A stretch of 64,000 bases of DNA from JAICMB01 sp963802915 (GTDB lineage Bacteria; Acidobacteriota; Terriglobia; Bryobacterales; Bryobacteraceae), in the NCBI GenBank assembly GCA_963802915.1, contig CAWDKQ010000011.1:186001-250000 (forward strand), given 5' to 3'. The translations under genes were made by a program, and so were the position numbers. Below the pieces are notes generated by a model, which saw nothing but the letters and a program-made list of their open reading frames with translations, was not told where the DNA came from and made no database searches. Of the stretch, positions 34,440 to 43,268 are shown in pieces (the stretch's first letter is position 1; each line of letters starts with the position of its first letter).

Positions 34440-36704
34440 ATGAAGAAGCTTTGGACCGGTTTTGCGGTCGTCTTCGTGCTGTCGTTCGCGGTCCTCGGCT
34501 GGATCGGCACACGAATCTATCAGGAAATGCCGCCGATTCCAACGAGAATCGTTAGCTCGGACGGATCTGTCGTCGTCGCTGATGGCGATATCGGCCGCGG
34601 CCAGAATGTCTGGCAGGCGCTCGGCGGCATGGAGGTCGGATCGATCTGGGGTCATGGAAGCTACGTCGCACCCGACTGGACGGCGGACTGGCTGCACCGC
34701 GAAGCCACGTTCGTTCTCAACGAGTGGTCTCAGACGGAACGAGCCGAGCCTTACGATCAACTTTCTCAGGAACAACAGGCGATGTATCGGGGACGTCTCG
34801 AGGAAATCTATCGGCGGAATCGCTACGATGCCACTACCAACACAATCACAATTGAACCTGTCCGTGCACGGGCTTTCGAAGCGACGCTCAAGCACTACAC
34901 GGACGTATTCATGGGCGGAAATCCTGCCTACGCGATTCCGGCGGGTACCGTGAGCACACCCGAACGGATGCGCCAATTCGGGGGCTTCATCTTCTGGACG
35001 GCGTGGGCTGCCGCTACAGCGCGAGTTGGAGATCACGTTTCCTACACCCATAACTGGCCTTACGAACCCCTGGTCGGGAATCGTCCCACTGGAGAAAGCG
35101 TAATCTGGACCGGAGTCAGCATCATCATGCTGCTCGCTGGCATTTGCGCGATGGTCTGGTGGTACGCGGCCCAGAAGCCGGAAAAACCTCTCGCGACACT
35201 GCCCGCGGACGATCCTCTTGGCCGCTGGGTTGCGACCCCTTCCCAACGCGCAACGCTTATCTATTTCTGGACCGTTTCCGCTTTGATTGTGGTTCAGATC
35301 CTGATGGGCGTCATCACGGCGCATTATGGCGTCGAGGGGAACGGCTTCTACGGAATCAACATCGCAAAGATCCTGCCGTATAGCGTTACGCGAACGTGGC
35401 ATGTCCAAGTCGGCATCTTCTGGATCGCAACGGCGTGGCTCGCGGCAGGACTTTTCATTGGCCCGCTGGTGAGCGGTTTCGAACCAAAGTTCCAGCGTCT
35501 CGGCGTCCACGTACTTTTCGGCGCGTTGCTGGTCATTGTCGCGGGCTCGATGACCGGCGAATGGTTAAGCGTGCACAATCGGTTGTCCGATCGAAACGCG
35601 TTCCTGTGGGGACACCAGGGATACGAGTACGTTGATCTCGGTCGTGCGTGGCAAGTCCTGCTCTTTATCGGCTTGCTGATCTGGCTTTTCCTGGTAGTCC
35701 GCGCAGTTCGGCCCGCGCTCAAGACCTCTGGCGAACACAAACCCCTGCTGTGGCTGTTTCTGCTTTCCGCCGGTGCGATCGGACTCTTTTATGGTGCGGG
35801 ATTGACTTGGGGCCAGCACACGCACCTTTCCATCGTCGAATACTGGCGCTGGTGGGTAGTGCATCTTTGGGTTGAGGGATTCTTTGAAGTGTTCGCGACG
35901 ACGGTGATCGCGTTCTTCTTCACGCGCCTCGGCCTGATTCGGCCGGCACTCGCGGCGAAGGCGGCACTTCTGTCGGCAACGATCTTCCTCGCGGGAGGAA
36001 TCATCGGAACCTGTCATCATCTCTATTTCTCAGGTACACCCACTGTGGCCTTAGCGTTCGGATCGGTCTTCAGTGCTCTCGAAGTGGTTCCCCTGACAAT
36101 GGTCGCGTACTCAGCGCTTGAAGATTTGCGGCGCGGACAATTGACTTCATGGGCCCAGCGGTATCGCTGGCCGATCAACTTCTTCGTCGCGGTAGCATTC
36201 TGGAACATGGTTGGCGCAGGATTGTTTGGGTTCATGATCAACCCGCCCATCGCACTCTATTTCATGCAGGGTCTGAACACTACGCCTTTGCATGGACACG
36301 CCGCGTTATTCGGAGTCTACGGGATGCTCGGAATCGGCCTGATGCTGGTCTGCCTGCGGGCCATGGGTCCGGACGTGGAGTGGAAGGAAAGCTGGCTGTG
36401 GTTGTCGTTCTGGGCGATGAACGGAGGCCTGTTCGCCATGTGTGTAGGAAGCCTCCTGCCCGTGGGGCTCATGCAAACATGGGCGTCCGTAGAACATGGT
36501 TACTGGTACGCCCGCAGCACGGAATTCCTTGGTTCGCCTATCATGCAGAATCTCAGGTGGATGCGAGCGCCCGGCGACGCTTTGTTTGCTCTCGGAGCTC
36601 TGATTCTGGTCGCTTTTGTATTCACGACGAGGCCGGGAAAAAAGACGACGACCAGATCCGAGGTTGCGGTTCCCGATTTCGGAATCAGAGTGGCAGGCGA
36701 CTAG
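34440..36704 (+). CDS. norB: quinol-dependent nitric oxide reductase (qNor)
   Basis: A 754-residue single-subunit NO reductase (norZ type). The N-terminal extension after the first helix replaces the cytochrome c subunit (GRGQNVWQALGGMEVGSIWG, PDWTADWLHREA). The catalytic part has about 12 helices with the haem b/b3 and FeB histidines, including WWVVHLWVEGFFEVFATT and GTCHHLYFSGTP, and the NorB glutamate context. It reduces NO to N2O with quinol at the cytoplasmic membrane. The ATG follows an AGGGAGA site. With RIC and NnrS it forms an NO-detoxification set; no nirS or nirK is seen. Confidence 0.95.
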   Translation: MKKLWTGFAVVFVLSFAVLGWIGTRIYQEMPPIPTRIVSSDGSVVVADGDIGRGQNVWQALGGMEVGSIWGHGSYVAPDWTADWLHREATFVLNEWSQTERAEPYDQLSQEQQAMYRGRLEEIYRRNRYDATTNTITIEPVRARAFEATLKHYTDVFMGGNPAYAIPAGTVSTPERMRQFGGFIFWTAWAAATARVGDHVSYTHNWPYEPLVGNRPTGESVIWTGVSIIMLLAGICAMVWWYAAQKPEKPLATLPADDPLGRWVATPSQRATLIYFWTVSALIVVQILMGVITAHYGVEGNGFYGINIAKILPYSVTRTWHVQVGIFWIATAWLAAGLFIGPLVSGFEPKFQRLGVHVLFGALLVIVAGSMTGEWLSVHNRLSDRNAFLWGHQGYEYVDLGRAWQVLLFIGLLIWLFLVVRAVRPALKTSGEHKPLLWLFLLSAGAIGLFYGAGLTWGQHTHLSIVEYWRWWVVHLWVEGFFEVFATTVIAFFFTRLGLIRPALAAKAALLSATIFLAGGIIGTCHHLYFSGTPTVALAFGSVFSALEVVPLTMVAYSALEDLRRGQLTSWAQRYRWPINFFVAVAFWNMVGAGLFGFMINPPIALYFMQGLNTTPLHGHAALFGVYGMLGIGLMLVCLRAMGPDVEWKESWLWLSFWAMNGGLFAMCVGSLLPVGLMQTWASVEHGYWYARSTEFLGSPIMQNLRWMRAPGDALFALGALILVAFVFTTRPGKKTTTRSEVAVPDFGIRVAGD

Positions 36705-36726
36705 TCTCATTAAAGCGCTTAAACCC

Positions 36727-36771
36727 GTGTACGAGGCGGCAGACCTTCTTTAGGCTAACGACCTCGTGCAC
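36727..36771. terminator. hairpin after norB
   Basis: GTGTACGAGG (36727-36736) pairs with CCTCGTGCAC (36762-36771), nine of ten bases Watson-Crick and one G-U, with a 25-nt loop. CACTTTTAT follows. It may terminate the norB transcript or shield the next gene; the long loop makes the call uncertain. Confidence 0.4.
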
Positions 36772-36798
36772 AGAACACTTTTATGTGAGTGAACTTAT

Positions 36799-37026
36799 AT
36801 GACGGAAATGCCCCTTCATCCAAAGCATCCGGAGCGCATATGTTGGGGGTGCGAAAAACTCTGCCCGGCCGACGATCTCCGTTGTGGGAATGGCAGTGAG
36901 CGAGCCCAGCACCCTGCCGAACTGTTTGGCGATGACTGGTACGAATGGTCTCAGCGGCGCGAAACGTCGGGGTCGGGCCCAAATGCCTCCAGCGCACCGG
37001 GTGATCTTATAGCATTAAAGGCCTGA
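36799..37026 (+). CDS. DUF3079 family small protein
   Basis: A 75-residue protein matching DUF3079: PLHPKHPERICWGCEKLCPA, then LRCGNGSERAQHPAELFGDD and W. Four Cys in CWGCEKLC...C could bind a metal. The role is unknown; the family is frequent in aerobic proteobacteria and soil bacteria. It precedes the cupin gene by 10 bp on the same strand. Confidence 0.8.
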   Translation: MTEMPLHPKHPERICWGCEKLCPADDLRCGNGSERAQHPAELFGDDWYEWSQRRETSGSGPNASSAPGDLIALKA

Positions 37027-37036
37027 GTAGCTAACT

Positions 37037-37384
37037 ATGAGTTCACAGACTTCACAGAATAAGGGCGAAATGCCCAGCGCGGAAACCGTGCGCCTGATCG
37101 ACCTTGTCACTTATCAGGAGGGCGCCGTTGTCAGCCGGACTTTGCTGAAGCGCACGACAGGAACAGTGACGTTGTTCGCGTTCGATGCGGGGCAGGGCTT
37201 AAGTGAGCACATGACCCCCTTTGACGCAGTGGCACAGGTGCTGGAAGGAGAAGCTGAAATCGTGATTTCCGGCAAGCCGTTACACACGACTGCGGGAGAG
37301 GCGGTTTTAATGCCTGCCAACCAGCCTCACACGGTGAAAGCCATAAACCGGTTCAAGATGCTACTTACGATGATCCGTCTTTAA
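37037..37384 (+). CDS. small cupin-domain protein
   Basis: A 115-residue single-domain cupin. Motif 1 is G-x5-H-x3 (LSEHMTPFDAVAQVLEGEAE) and motif 2 is GEAVLMPANQPHTVKAINRF. The metal-binding His set (H...E and late H) is partly conserved. Such cupins often sit beside nitrite/NO-response genes, but the reaction is unknown. It overlaps by four bases the stop of the opposite-strand small membrane gene, so two operons converge here. Confidence 0.8.
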   Translation: MSSQTSQNKGEMPSAETVRLIDLVTYQEGAVVSRTLLKRTTGTVTLFAFDAGQGLSEHMTPFDAVAQVLEGEAEIVISGKPLHTTAGEAVLMPANQPHTVKAINRFKMLLTMIRL

Positions 37385-37626
37385 CCCCGCGATTCCCGGT
37401 CAACACGCCGGACGAAACCATACAGAGCAAAGCATGTCGCACAAAGCAGGCCTGAGACGATGGCGGCTGGCAGCGCCGCCTCGCTATGCCCGGCCAGAAA
37501 ATTATCGAGGGTCGCCGAGAGCAGCCACATTTGGACAATCAATAGAATCACCAGCAAAGCCGTGACTGCGTCGATGGCGGTTAAGCCCCGATTCTGTTGC
37601 GGTTTCGAATGGCCGTTCATCGTCAA
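37381..37626 (-). CDS. small two-helix membrane protein (nitrate operon, last gene)
   Basis: An 81-residue protein with two transmembrane helices (AVTALLVILLIVQMWLLSAT and AAIVSGLLCATCFALYGFV). Its start overlaps the Rieske stop (ATGA-type), so it is translationally coupled. Similar small membrane proteins (DUF6755-like) accompany Rieske/molybdopterin operons in Acidobacteria; that family assignment is from memory. It may help assemble or anchor the complex. Confidence 0.65.
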   Translation of the reverse strand: MTMNGHSKPQQNRGLTAIDAVTALLVILLIVQMWLLSATLDNFLAGHSEAALPAAIVSGLLCATCFALYGFVRRVDRESRG

Positions 37627-38129
37627 GCCTCCGGCTCCATTTTGATGGCGATCAATTCATCGCCCTTCCGCTCAAGAATTACGCGAGGAAGCGAGCGCGT
37701 GGGCGGCCCTTGGAGCACCGATCCGTCCTGAATTGAAAAGTAGCCCTGGTGGCATGGGCATTCCAGCCGGCTCGACTCACGCGCATAATAAACCGCGCAG
37801 GATAGGTGCGTACATTTCTGGCTGTAGGCGACATAAGTTTCATCTGCCGTCCGCACCATAATGCATTGTTCGCCGGGCTTAGGGTATTGGAAAAGCTTTA
37901 CGCCACCCACGGGGATCTCGCCAGCCCTGGCAACAACGCTGCGAACGGACTCGGGCGTCTTGTGGAACCAGCTACGAACTAATATCCAAAGGCTGCCCAC
38001 AAACATTCCGAGGCTACCTAGCGTCAGGAACTTCGCCAGCTGCCTGCGGTTGACATAGCGCTCGTCCGCTTTGAAAACAGAAAACTCTTCGCGCCAGAGC
38101 GGGTCGCGTTCCTTTACTTTGTCAGGCAT
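37623..38129 (-). CDS. membrane-anchored Rieske [2Fe-2S] protein
   Basis: A 168-residue protein. NRRQLAKFLTLGSLGMFVGS is a Tat-like or uncleaved signal anchor with one transmembrane helix. The C-terminal Rieske fold has CTHLSCAV (box I) and CPCHQGYF (box II), all four ligands present. It overlaps the ferredoxin gene by eight bases. In this operon it may pass electrons between quinol or the cytochrome-like domain and the Mo subunit. A Rieske partner is unusual for nitrate reductases of the Nar type. Confidence 0.88.
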   Translation of the reverse strand: MPDKVKERDPLWREEFSVFKADERYVNRRQLAKFLTLGSLGMFVGSLWILVRSWFHKTPESVRSVVARAGEIPVGGVKLFQYPKPGEQCIMVRTADETYVAYSQKCTHLSCAVYYARESSRLECPCHQGYFSIQDGSVLQGPPTRSLPRVILERKGDELIAIKMEPEA

Positions 38130-38700
38130 GGACTCTCTCCCACATAAACTCGGTGATATCGAGCGCGACGGCCTCCGTACCCGGAGGCGCCATCATATAG
38201 ACCTGGGTTGTGATCTTCTGTTCTCCGAAGTAGAAGACGTTTGAAGGCGTCTCGCGCCGCCGTGCAATGTCCTCGGGTCGAACGTAGGCCAACGCCTGGC
38301 TGGGACACACCGTGGCGCACATCGGACGTTTGCCGGCCGACGTCCGGTCGTAACACATGTCGCACTTCATCATCTGCTCGTATTCCGGAATGATCTTCGG
38401 AATGCCGAAGGGGCAGGCCAGCACGCAATTCTCACAAGCGATGCAACGAGGTTTGAGCGCGGACATCACCACGCCGTCTTCACCTTTCTTAATCGCATCG
38501 GCGGGACAGACTTCGGCGCAGGTCGGGTCATCGCAGTGCCAGCAGACGTAGGCTGCCGTGCCGATGGTCTCGGAACGATCGATGAAGTCGAAATTTATCA
38601 TCGAGTGGCCGCGATGCGTCTCGCATTCTTCGCAGGCTTTCACACAAGACTGGCAGCCGATGCAGCGCGAGGGGTCGACGTAGAACTCGTAGCCGTACAC
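38122..38700 (-). CDS. 4Fe-4S electron-transfer subunit (DmsB/NrfC-like)
   Basis: A 192-residue protein with four ferredoxin motifs: CIGCQSCVKACEEC, CWHCDDPTCAEVCP, CIACENCVLACPFG and CDMCYDRTSAGKRPMCATVCP. This is the DmsB/NrfC/PhsB type of electron-wire subunit. I choose the GTG at 38700, which overlaps the nitrate reductase stop (TAGTG) and starts the conserved YGYEFYVDPSRC. It would carry electrons to the molybdopterin subunit. No Tat signal, so the pair should face the cytoplasm. Confidence 0.88.
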   Translation of the reverse strand: MYGYEFYVDPSRCIGCQSCVKACEECETHRGHSMINFDFIDRSETIGTAAYVCWHCDDPTCAEVCPADAIKKGEDGVVMSALKPRCIACENCVLACPFGIPKIIPEYEQMMKCDMCYDRTSAGKRPMCATVCPSQALAYVRPEDIARRRETPSNVFYFGEQKITTQVYMMAPPGTEAVALDITEFMWERVHA

Positions 38701-40937
38701 TACTTCGCCGCTCCTTGTGGACCGATCTTGATGAGTTGCTCGGCAGCAGCCCATGCGGGAGCGCTATCGGCCTTGCGAATCCGGCACGCCGACACCTTAA
38801 ACTCCGGTATCTTGCTACGTGGATCGAGAGTTCGATGTGTTAGCCGGTTGGCACTCTTTTCGTCCGCCCAATGGTACGGGATGAAGACGGTGTCGGGACG
38901 AATGGTGCGGACCACGCTGGCACGCAAAGTAATATCAGAACGCCGGGTGGTCACCGTTACCCAATCCTTGTCCACGATACCGTGTTCTTCTGCCGTGCGC
39001 GGATGAATCTCGACCCGCGGTTCCGGATAGATATCGACGAGTCCGCCGATGCGCCGCGTCTGTGTGCCCGACAGGTACTGACTCACGACGCGGCCGGTGG
39101 TCAGGTACATGGGAAATTCCGTGTCTACCGGGTCGCCGCTTTCACGCCACTCCGCGAGTTGGAAGCGGCAGTTGCCATCGGGATAAAACGATATGCCACC
39201 TTGCATGAGGTTCGGCGTACCGGGATGATCCAGCGTAGGACACGGCCAAAAGACGCCCATGTTCCGATCGATCTTCTCGTACGTAATGCCGTAATAATCA
39301 GCATGCCCTCCACGAGAAGCCTCACGGAGCTCTTCGAAGATCTCGCGGGGTTCTCGGTAGGGAAAGTACTTTTCTTTGCCCAATCGCCGCGCGACATCGC
39401 AGATAATCTCAGAATCGCGCCGCGCATTGCCGGGGGGATCGACGGCATTCTGAATGTGGATCACGCGACCTTCCGTGCTGCAGGTGACGCCCTCTTCTTC
39501 CTCCTGGAGACTTCCCGCTAAAACTACATCCGCATATCGAGCGGTTTCGGAAAGGAAAAAGTCGGTGACCGCAAGGAACTCCAGCTTCTCCAGAGCCTCG
39601 CGCGTGAATTGGGAATTAGGCAGCGACACCGCGGGATTGAAACAAATCGAGAAGAGCGCTTTGATTTCGCCCGCATGGATCGCGTTCATAATCTCCTGAG
39701 CGGAGTAGCCAGGCTGCGGCAACTCCTCGGGAGAGATGCCCCACACTTTTGCGACGTGTTCTCGCGCCTTGGGATCGAGGAGCGACCGCTGACCCGGCAA
39801 CTGGTCGCATTTCTGTCCGTGCTCGCGGCCTCCCTGACCATTGCCCTGACCCGTGATCATGGCGCAACCGCAACCTTCGCGACCCAGATGCCCCGTTGCC
39901 AGAGTGATGTTGATCAACGCGGAACAGTTCTCGACGCCCTTCGATTGGTGTTCCAAGCCACGCGCATGAAGAGCTATGGAACGTTCGGCTTTCGCGAAGA
40001 GATGCGCAGCCTTTTCGATCGATTCCGGAGGAACGCCAGTCATCTCAGCAACGGTACGCGGATTGTACTGCTGGACTGAAGCCTTGACCTCTTCGAAACC
40101 GGTCGTGTGTTCGGCGATGAACGCATTGTCTTGCAGATTGTCGCGCAGAACGACATGCAGCATTCCATTGAGAAGCGCCAGATCCGTTCCGGGCCGCAAA
40201 GGAAGAAAGAGGTCGGCGTTGCGCGAGATGGGAGTTATCCGCGGATCGGCGGCGATTAATTTGCCGCCGTTGTCACGACATCGCCAGATGTAATCGGTAG
40301 TGATCGGTGCGCATTCGCCGACGTTTGCGCCGATCACGAAGAGCACTTGCGCTTTGGGGATCTCGCTCCATGGAATGGGACTTCGATCCACGTCAAACGC
40401 CAGCTTATAAGCCACGCCGGCGGACACCATGCATAGGCGTCCGTTGTAATCGATGTGACGAGTTCCAAGGGCGACACGCGCGAACTTGCCCATCAGATAC
40501 GCCTTCTCCGTAGTGAGCGACGCGCCTCCGAAAACAGCGACGGAATCCTTGCCGTAGCGTTCCTGCACTTCGCGGAGCCGGCGGACAGTAAACGACAGCG
40601 CTTCTTCCCAACCAGTCTTTACGAATCTGCTGTCGGTGCGGAGAAGAGGGTCGAGCAGGCGATCGGGATGGTTGGATTGCAGGTAGCGTTTTACGCCCTT
40701 GGGACAAAGCATTCCCCGGTTGAAAGGAAACTCCTCCCATGGCTCGAATCCGATCACACGGTTCTCACGGACTTTGAGTTGAATGCCGCATTGTTGGCCG
40801 CAGAAGCAGCAATGGGTCTTAACCAGCTTGTCGGGAGTGGACCGCGACTCCTTGCCCCAGCCGCCCTCGGGAATGTAATTGAGGTGCGGACCGTATTCTT
40901 CGCGCAGCTGATCGAGGGAGCTGGGCGCCTTAGCCAA
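38700..40937 (-). CDS. molybdopterin nitrate reductase (NasA/NarB/NapA-type)
   Basis: A 745-residue bis-MGD oxidoreductase. The N-terminal 4Fe-4S site is CCFCGQQCGIQLKV...MLCPKG, the predicted Mo ligand Cys is in YNGRLCMVSAGV, and other marks are MITGQGNGQGGREHGQKCDQ, RNADLFLPLRPGTDLAL and a C-terminal TTGRVVSQYLSGTQTRR. These features match NapA/NasA nitrate reductases. There is no Tat signal, so it is cytoplasmic and possibly assimilatory or coupled to the fused cytochrome-like domain. It overlaps the upstream transporter gene by eight bases. No nirB/nirA nitrite reductase is in the window. Confidence 0.85.
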   Translation of the reverse strand: MAKAPSSLDQLREEYGPHLNYIPEGGWGKESRSTPDKLVKTHCCFCGQQCGIQLKVRENRVIGFEPWEEFPFNRGMLCPKGVKRYLQSNHPDRLLDPLLRTDSRFVKTGWEEALSFTVRRLREVQERYGKDSVAVFGGASLTTEKAYLMGKFARVALGTRHIDYNGRLCMVSAGVAYKLAFDVDRSPIPWSEIPKAQVLFVIGANVGECAPITTDYIWRCRDNGGKLIAADPRITPISRNADLFLPLRPGTDLALLNGMLHVVLRDNLQDNAFIAEHTTGFEEVKASVQQYNPRTVAEMTGVPPESIEKAAHLFAKAERSIALHARGLEHQSKGVENCSALINITLATGHLGREGCGCAMITGQGNGQGGREHGQKCDQLPGQRSLLDPKAREHVAKVWGISPEELPQPGYSAQEIMNAIHAGEIKALFSICFNPAVSLPNSQFTREALEKLEFLAVTDFFLSETARYADVVLAGSLQEEEEGVTCSTEGRVIHIQNAVDPPGNARRDSEIICDVARRLGKEKYFPYREPREIFEELREASRGGHADYYGITYEKIDRNMGVFWPCPTLDHPGTPNLMQGGISFYPDGNCRFQLAEWRESGDPVDTEFPMYLTTGRVVSQYLSGTQTRRIGGLVDIYPEPRVEIHPRTAEEHGIVDKDWVTVTTRRSDITLRASVVRTIRPDTVFIPYHWADEKSANRLTHRTLDPRSKIPEFKVSACRIRKADSAPAWAAAEQLIKIGPQGAAK

Positions 40938-43173
40938 GGAGTGCCTCTTCGGTAACGGATTTCAATCTGATTTGCGAAATTGAGAGAGTCTTACGTTTGC
41001 ACGGAGGGCACAGGTCCTGCCAGTGGTACGTCGTCCCGGGCAGCGCGTAGTTGAATCCGAGTTGGCGCAGCACTGCCTTGAGATCGCGGATTTGCATCGC
41101 CGAAGCAAACCTTTCTTTGCAGCGAGGGCAGATGGCTCCCGGATCGCTTTCACCCGCCATCCGATACAGCTTTACGCCCAATTGTGCAGGACGCTGGAAG
41201 ATGTGGAAGAACTTGCCGAAGGGCATGTAGAGTAGTCCCGCGATCACGGTAACGGCATGGATGATTGCGAGGAAGCTATAGGCGGCACCGCGCAGCCATT
41301 CCTGCGACACGGTAAGAGCGATGCCGGTGACCGAGATAGCGAAAAGCAGAATCACCGGAAAGAAATCGAGCGCAAAGCTCTGCAATGTTTGTGCGCCCTT
41401 GTCTCGAAGGCGTCTCCACAACGAAAGGAACACGCCGGTGAGTACCAGGATGGCCGAGATGTCGAGCCCATGGAAAAGAAGAAATGCCGTAAGGGTGTGG
41501 AGAGGAAAGGTTCCCGCCGGGAATCCGAACAGGTAAGTCACGTAGGTGGATTGATCGTTGGGCAACGACCGGAAACCGATCCAGCCGAACACCAGAGGAA
41601 ACGTAATGGCGGCCGCGAGGATGCACCCCCAGAAGAGACACTGGTGCATCCACCAGCGCAGGCGCGACCTTTTGAGAATGAACGTCTGCGCGACAATGTT
41701 GCGACTCGTGAGCTTCATTAGGTTGAAGGAGCTTGCGGCAATTCCCTGCTGCCGAAAGATCTCCCAACCGCGACGCCAATACATGCGTGTCGGCGGCTTC
41801 TCGATCCAGACGTTGTAGTGGTAAATTACGCCCCACGTCGCAAAGATGATGGCAAACGTGTAAATCACCAGCGCGGGGTCGAAGTTCTGGAGGTTACGCG
41901 ATCCAACTACGATGGCTGCAACCAGGAGCAGTGTGAAAAGGGTTGCCCAAGCCCCGGCGCGAACCTGGTCCGCAACGCGTGTGAGTTCCTGCGGAAGTGC
42001 GAGATCGAGTTGTTCCTGGCGGGGAATGAAGACTCGCGCGTTGACGAACCATAGCGCCAGGGAGATCAGCGCAAGAAAAGCGAATGCCGGCCAGACGGTC
42101 CCCAATTGATCGCGGCAATAACCGAGCAGCAGCGGCGGAAAAAACCCGCCGAGTCCCCCCATGGCTCCTACCAGTCCGGTCACGGTGCCGGTCTCCGCGG
42201 GAAAATACTGCGGCACCAGCTTGAAGACCGCGCCGTTTCCCAAACCCATCAGCGCGGCGCATCCCAGAGCCCCGATCGTGAAAGGCAGCATCGATGGCGC
42301 TGCCAGCAAAAGCGCGAAAGGAATTATGGAAGCGAACACGGCTGACAGGACCCGCGCACCGCCGATCCGGTCCGAGAGCCAGCCGCCGACGGGACGAAGC
42401 ACAGTGGCGAGCACAACAAATCCGGCAGTCCGAAATCCCGCATCGGCGGGCGTGAGATGGAACTGGTCCTTCAGCAGGCTGGGCAGATAGATTGAGAAGG
42501 CAACGAATCCGCCGAAGGTCAGAAAGTAGAACGCCGAGAGCGCCCACGAAAGTCGGCCGTTGGCTAAAACTCTCAGCATTTCGCCTAGGCTCTTGGGCCG
42601 AACCGGTACGGGGGCGTTTCGGGCGAAAACCCAGAAAACGGCGGCCCACAGGGCTAGGATTAGCGCCATTCCACGGAAGATGTTCTGCCACCCGAAGGAA
42701 GCCGCAATCAGGGGTCCGAGAAACACGGCGGCAGACTGGCCAATGTTTCCGATTCCATAGACGCCCAGAGCGCCACCCTGCCTTTCGGCGGTAAACCAAC
42801 GCGAGACGAAGCCGACTCCAACCGCGAATGACGAACCTGCGATCCCTAGAAAGAATCCGCTCAGCAGGAGTTGGCTGTAGCTGCTCGCAATTGGAGTAGC
42901 GAATGCTGGCACGACCACGGCAAGCATCAATAATGTGAAGACAAGTCGGCCGCCGAGCCGGTCCGCGAGCATCCCCACCGGGATTCTGGCGACAGAACCG
43001 AGAATCACCGGAACTGCAACCAGAAGCGCTGCCTGAGTCGCGGAGAGGTGAAACATCTCGCGGAAACGGGGAGCGAACGCCGCAATCAGGCCCCAGGCGG
43101 CAAAGCAGACCGCAAACGAGATGGTCCCTAGTACGAGCGGAAGGCCGTTGTTCGAGGACGTTTGTGATCGCAA
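40930..43173 (-). CDS. NarK-like nitrate transporter fused to a b-type cytochrome-like domain
   Basis: A 747-residue fusion. Residues ~10-400 are an MFS nitrate/nitrite transporter: RIPVGMLADRLGGRL, GLGNGAVFKLVPQYFP and GLVGAMGGLGGFFPPLLLG are NarK signatures. After a linker, about five further helices carry histidines spaced as in NarI/HdrE-like cytochromes (WMHQCLFWG, LHTLTAFLLFHGLDI, IIHAVTVIAGLLYMPFGKFF). Then comes a zinc-ribbon-like tail (CPRCKERF...CPPCKRK). I place the start at TTG 43173 behind AAGGAG; the frame is open to 43221, but that overlaps the predicted transcript start. It is the first gene of the operon. Confidence 0.85.
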   Translation of the reverse strand: MRSQTSSNNGLPLVLGTISFAVCFAAWGLIAAFAPRFREMFHLSATQAALLVAVPVILGSVARIPVGMLADRLGGRLVFTLLMLAVVVPAFATPIASSYSQLLLSGFFLGIAGSSFAVGVGFVSRWFTAERQGGALGVYGIGNIGQSAAVFLGPLIAASFGWQNIFRGMALILALWAAVFWVFARNAPVPVRPKSLGEMLRVLANGRLSWALSAFYFLTFGGFVAFSIYLPSLLKDQFHLTPADAGFRTAGFVVLATVLRPVGGWLSDRIGGARVLSAVFASIIPFALLLAAPSMLPFTIGALGCAALMGLGNGAVFKLVPQYFPAETGTVTGLVGAMGGLGGFFPPLLLGYCRDQLGTVWPAFAFLALISLALWFVNARVFIPRQEQLDLALPQELTRVADQVRAGAWATLFTLLLVAAIVVGSRNLQNFDPALVIYTFAIIFATWGVIYHYNVWIEKPPTRMYWRRGWEIFRQQGIAASSFNLMKLTSRNIVAQTFILKRSRLRWWMHQCLFWGCILAAAITFPLVFGWIGFRSLPNDQSTYVTYLFGFPAGTFPLHTLTAFLLFHGLDISAILVLTGVFLSLWRRLRDKGAQTLQSFALDFFPVILLFAISVTGIALTVSQEWLRGAAYSFLAIIHAVTVIAGLLYMPFGKFFHIFQRPAQLGVKLYRMAGESDPGAICPRCKERFASAMQIRDLKAVLRQLGFNYALPGTTYHWQDLCPPCKRKTLSISQIRLKSVTEEALLG

Positions 43174-43226
43174 GCTGATCTCCTTTGCTTCTGCCGTCGT
43201 CTTTTCGAGATCGGACACCAATTCTG

Positions 43227-43268
43227 ACTGTAGGACTAGTATCCTTCATGCACAGTGACCTATGTCAC
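43227..43268 (-). promoter_or_regulatory. Crp/Fnr-type box plus -10 hexamer, nitrate operon promoter
   Basis: On the minus strand the palindrome GTGACATAGGTCAC (43268-43255) is followed after 22 nt by TACAGT (43232-43227). The geometry is identical to the three plus-strand promoters of this module, which links nitrate uptake and reduction to the same regulator. Confidence 0.72.

Noticed and set aside
41894..43249. Long minus-strand frame overlapping the NarK fusion
   Set aside because: Arg/Ser/Pro-rich second frame of the same strand; the MFS frame has clear family motifs.
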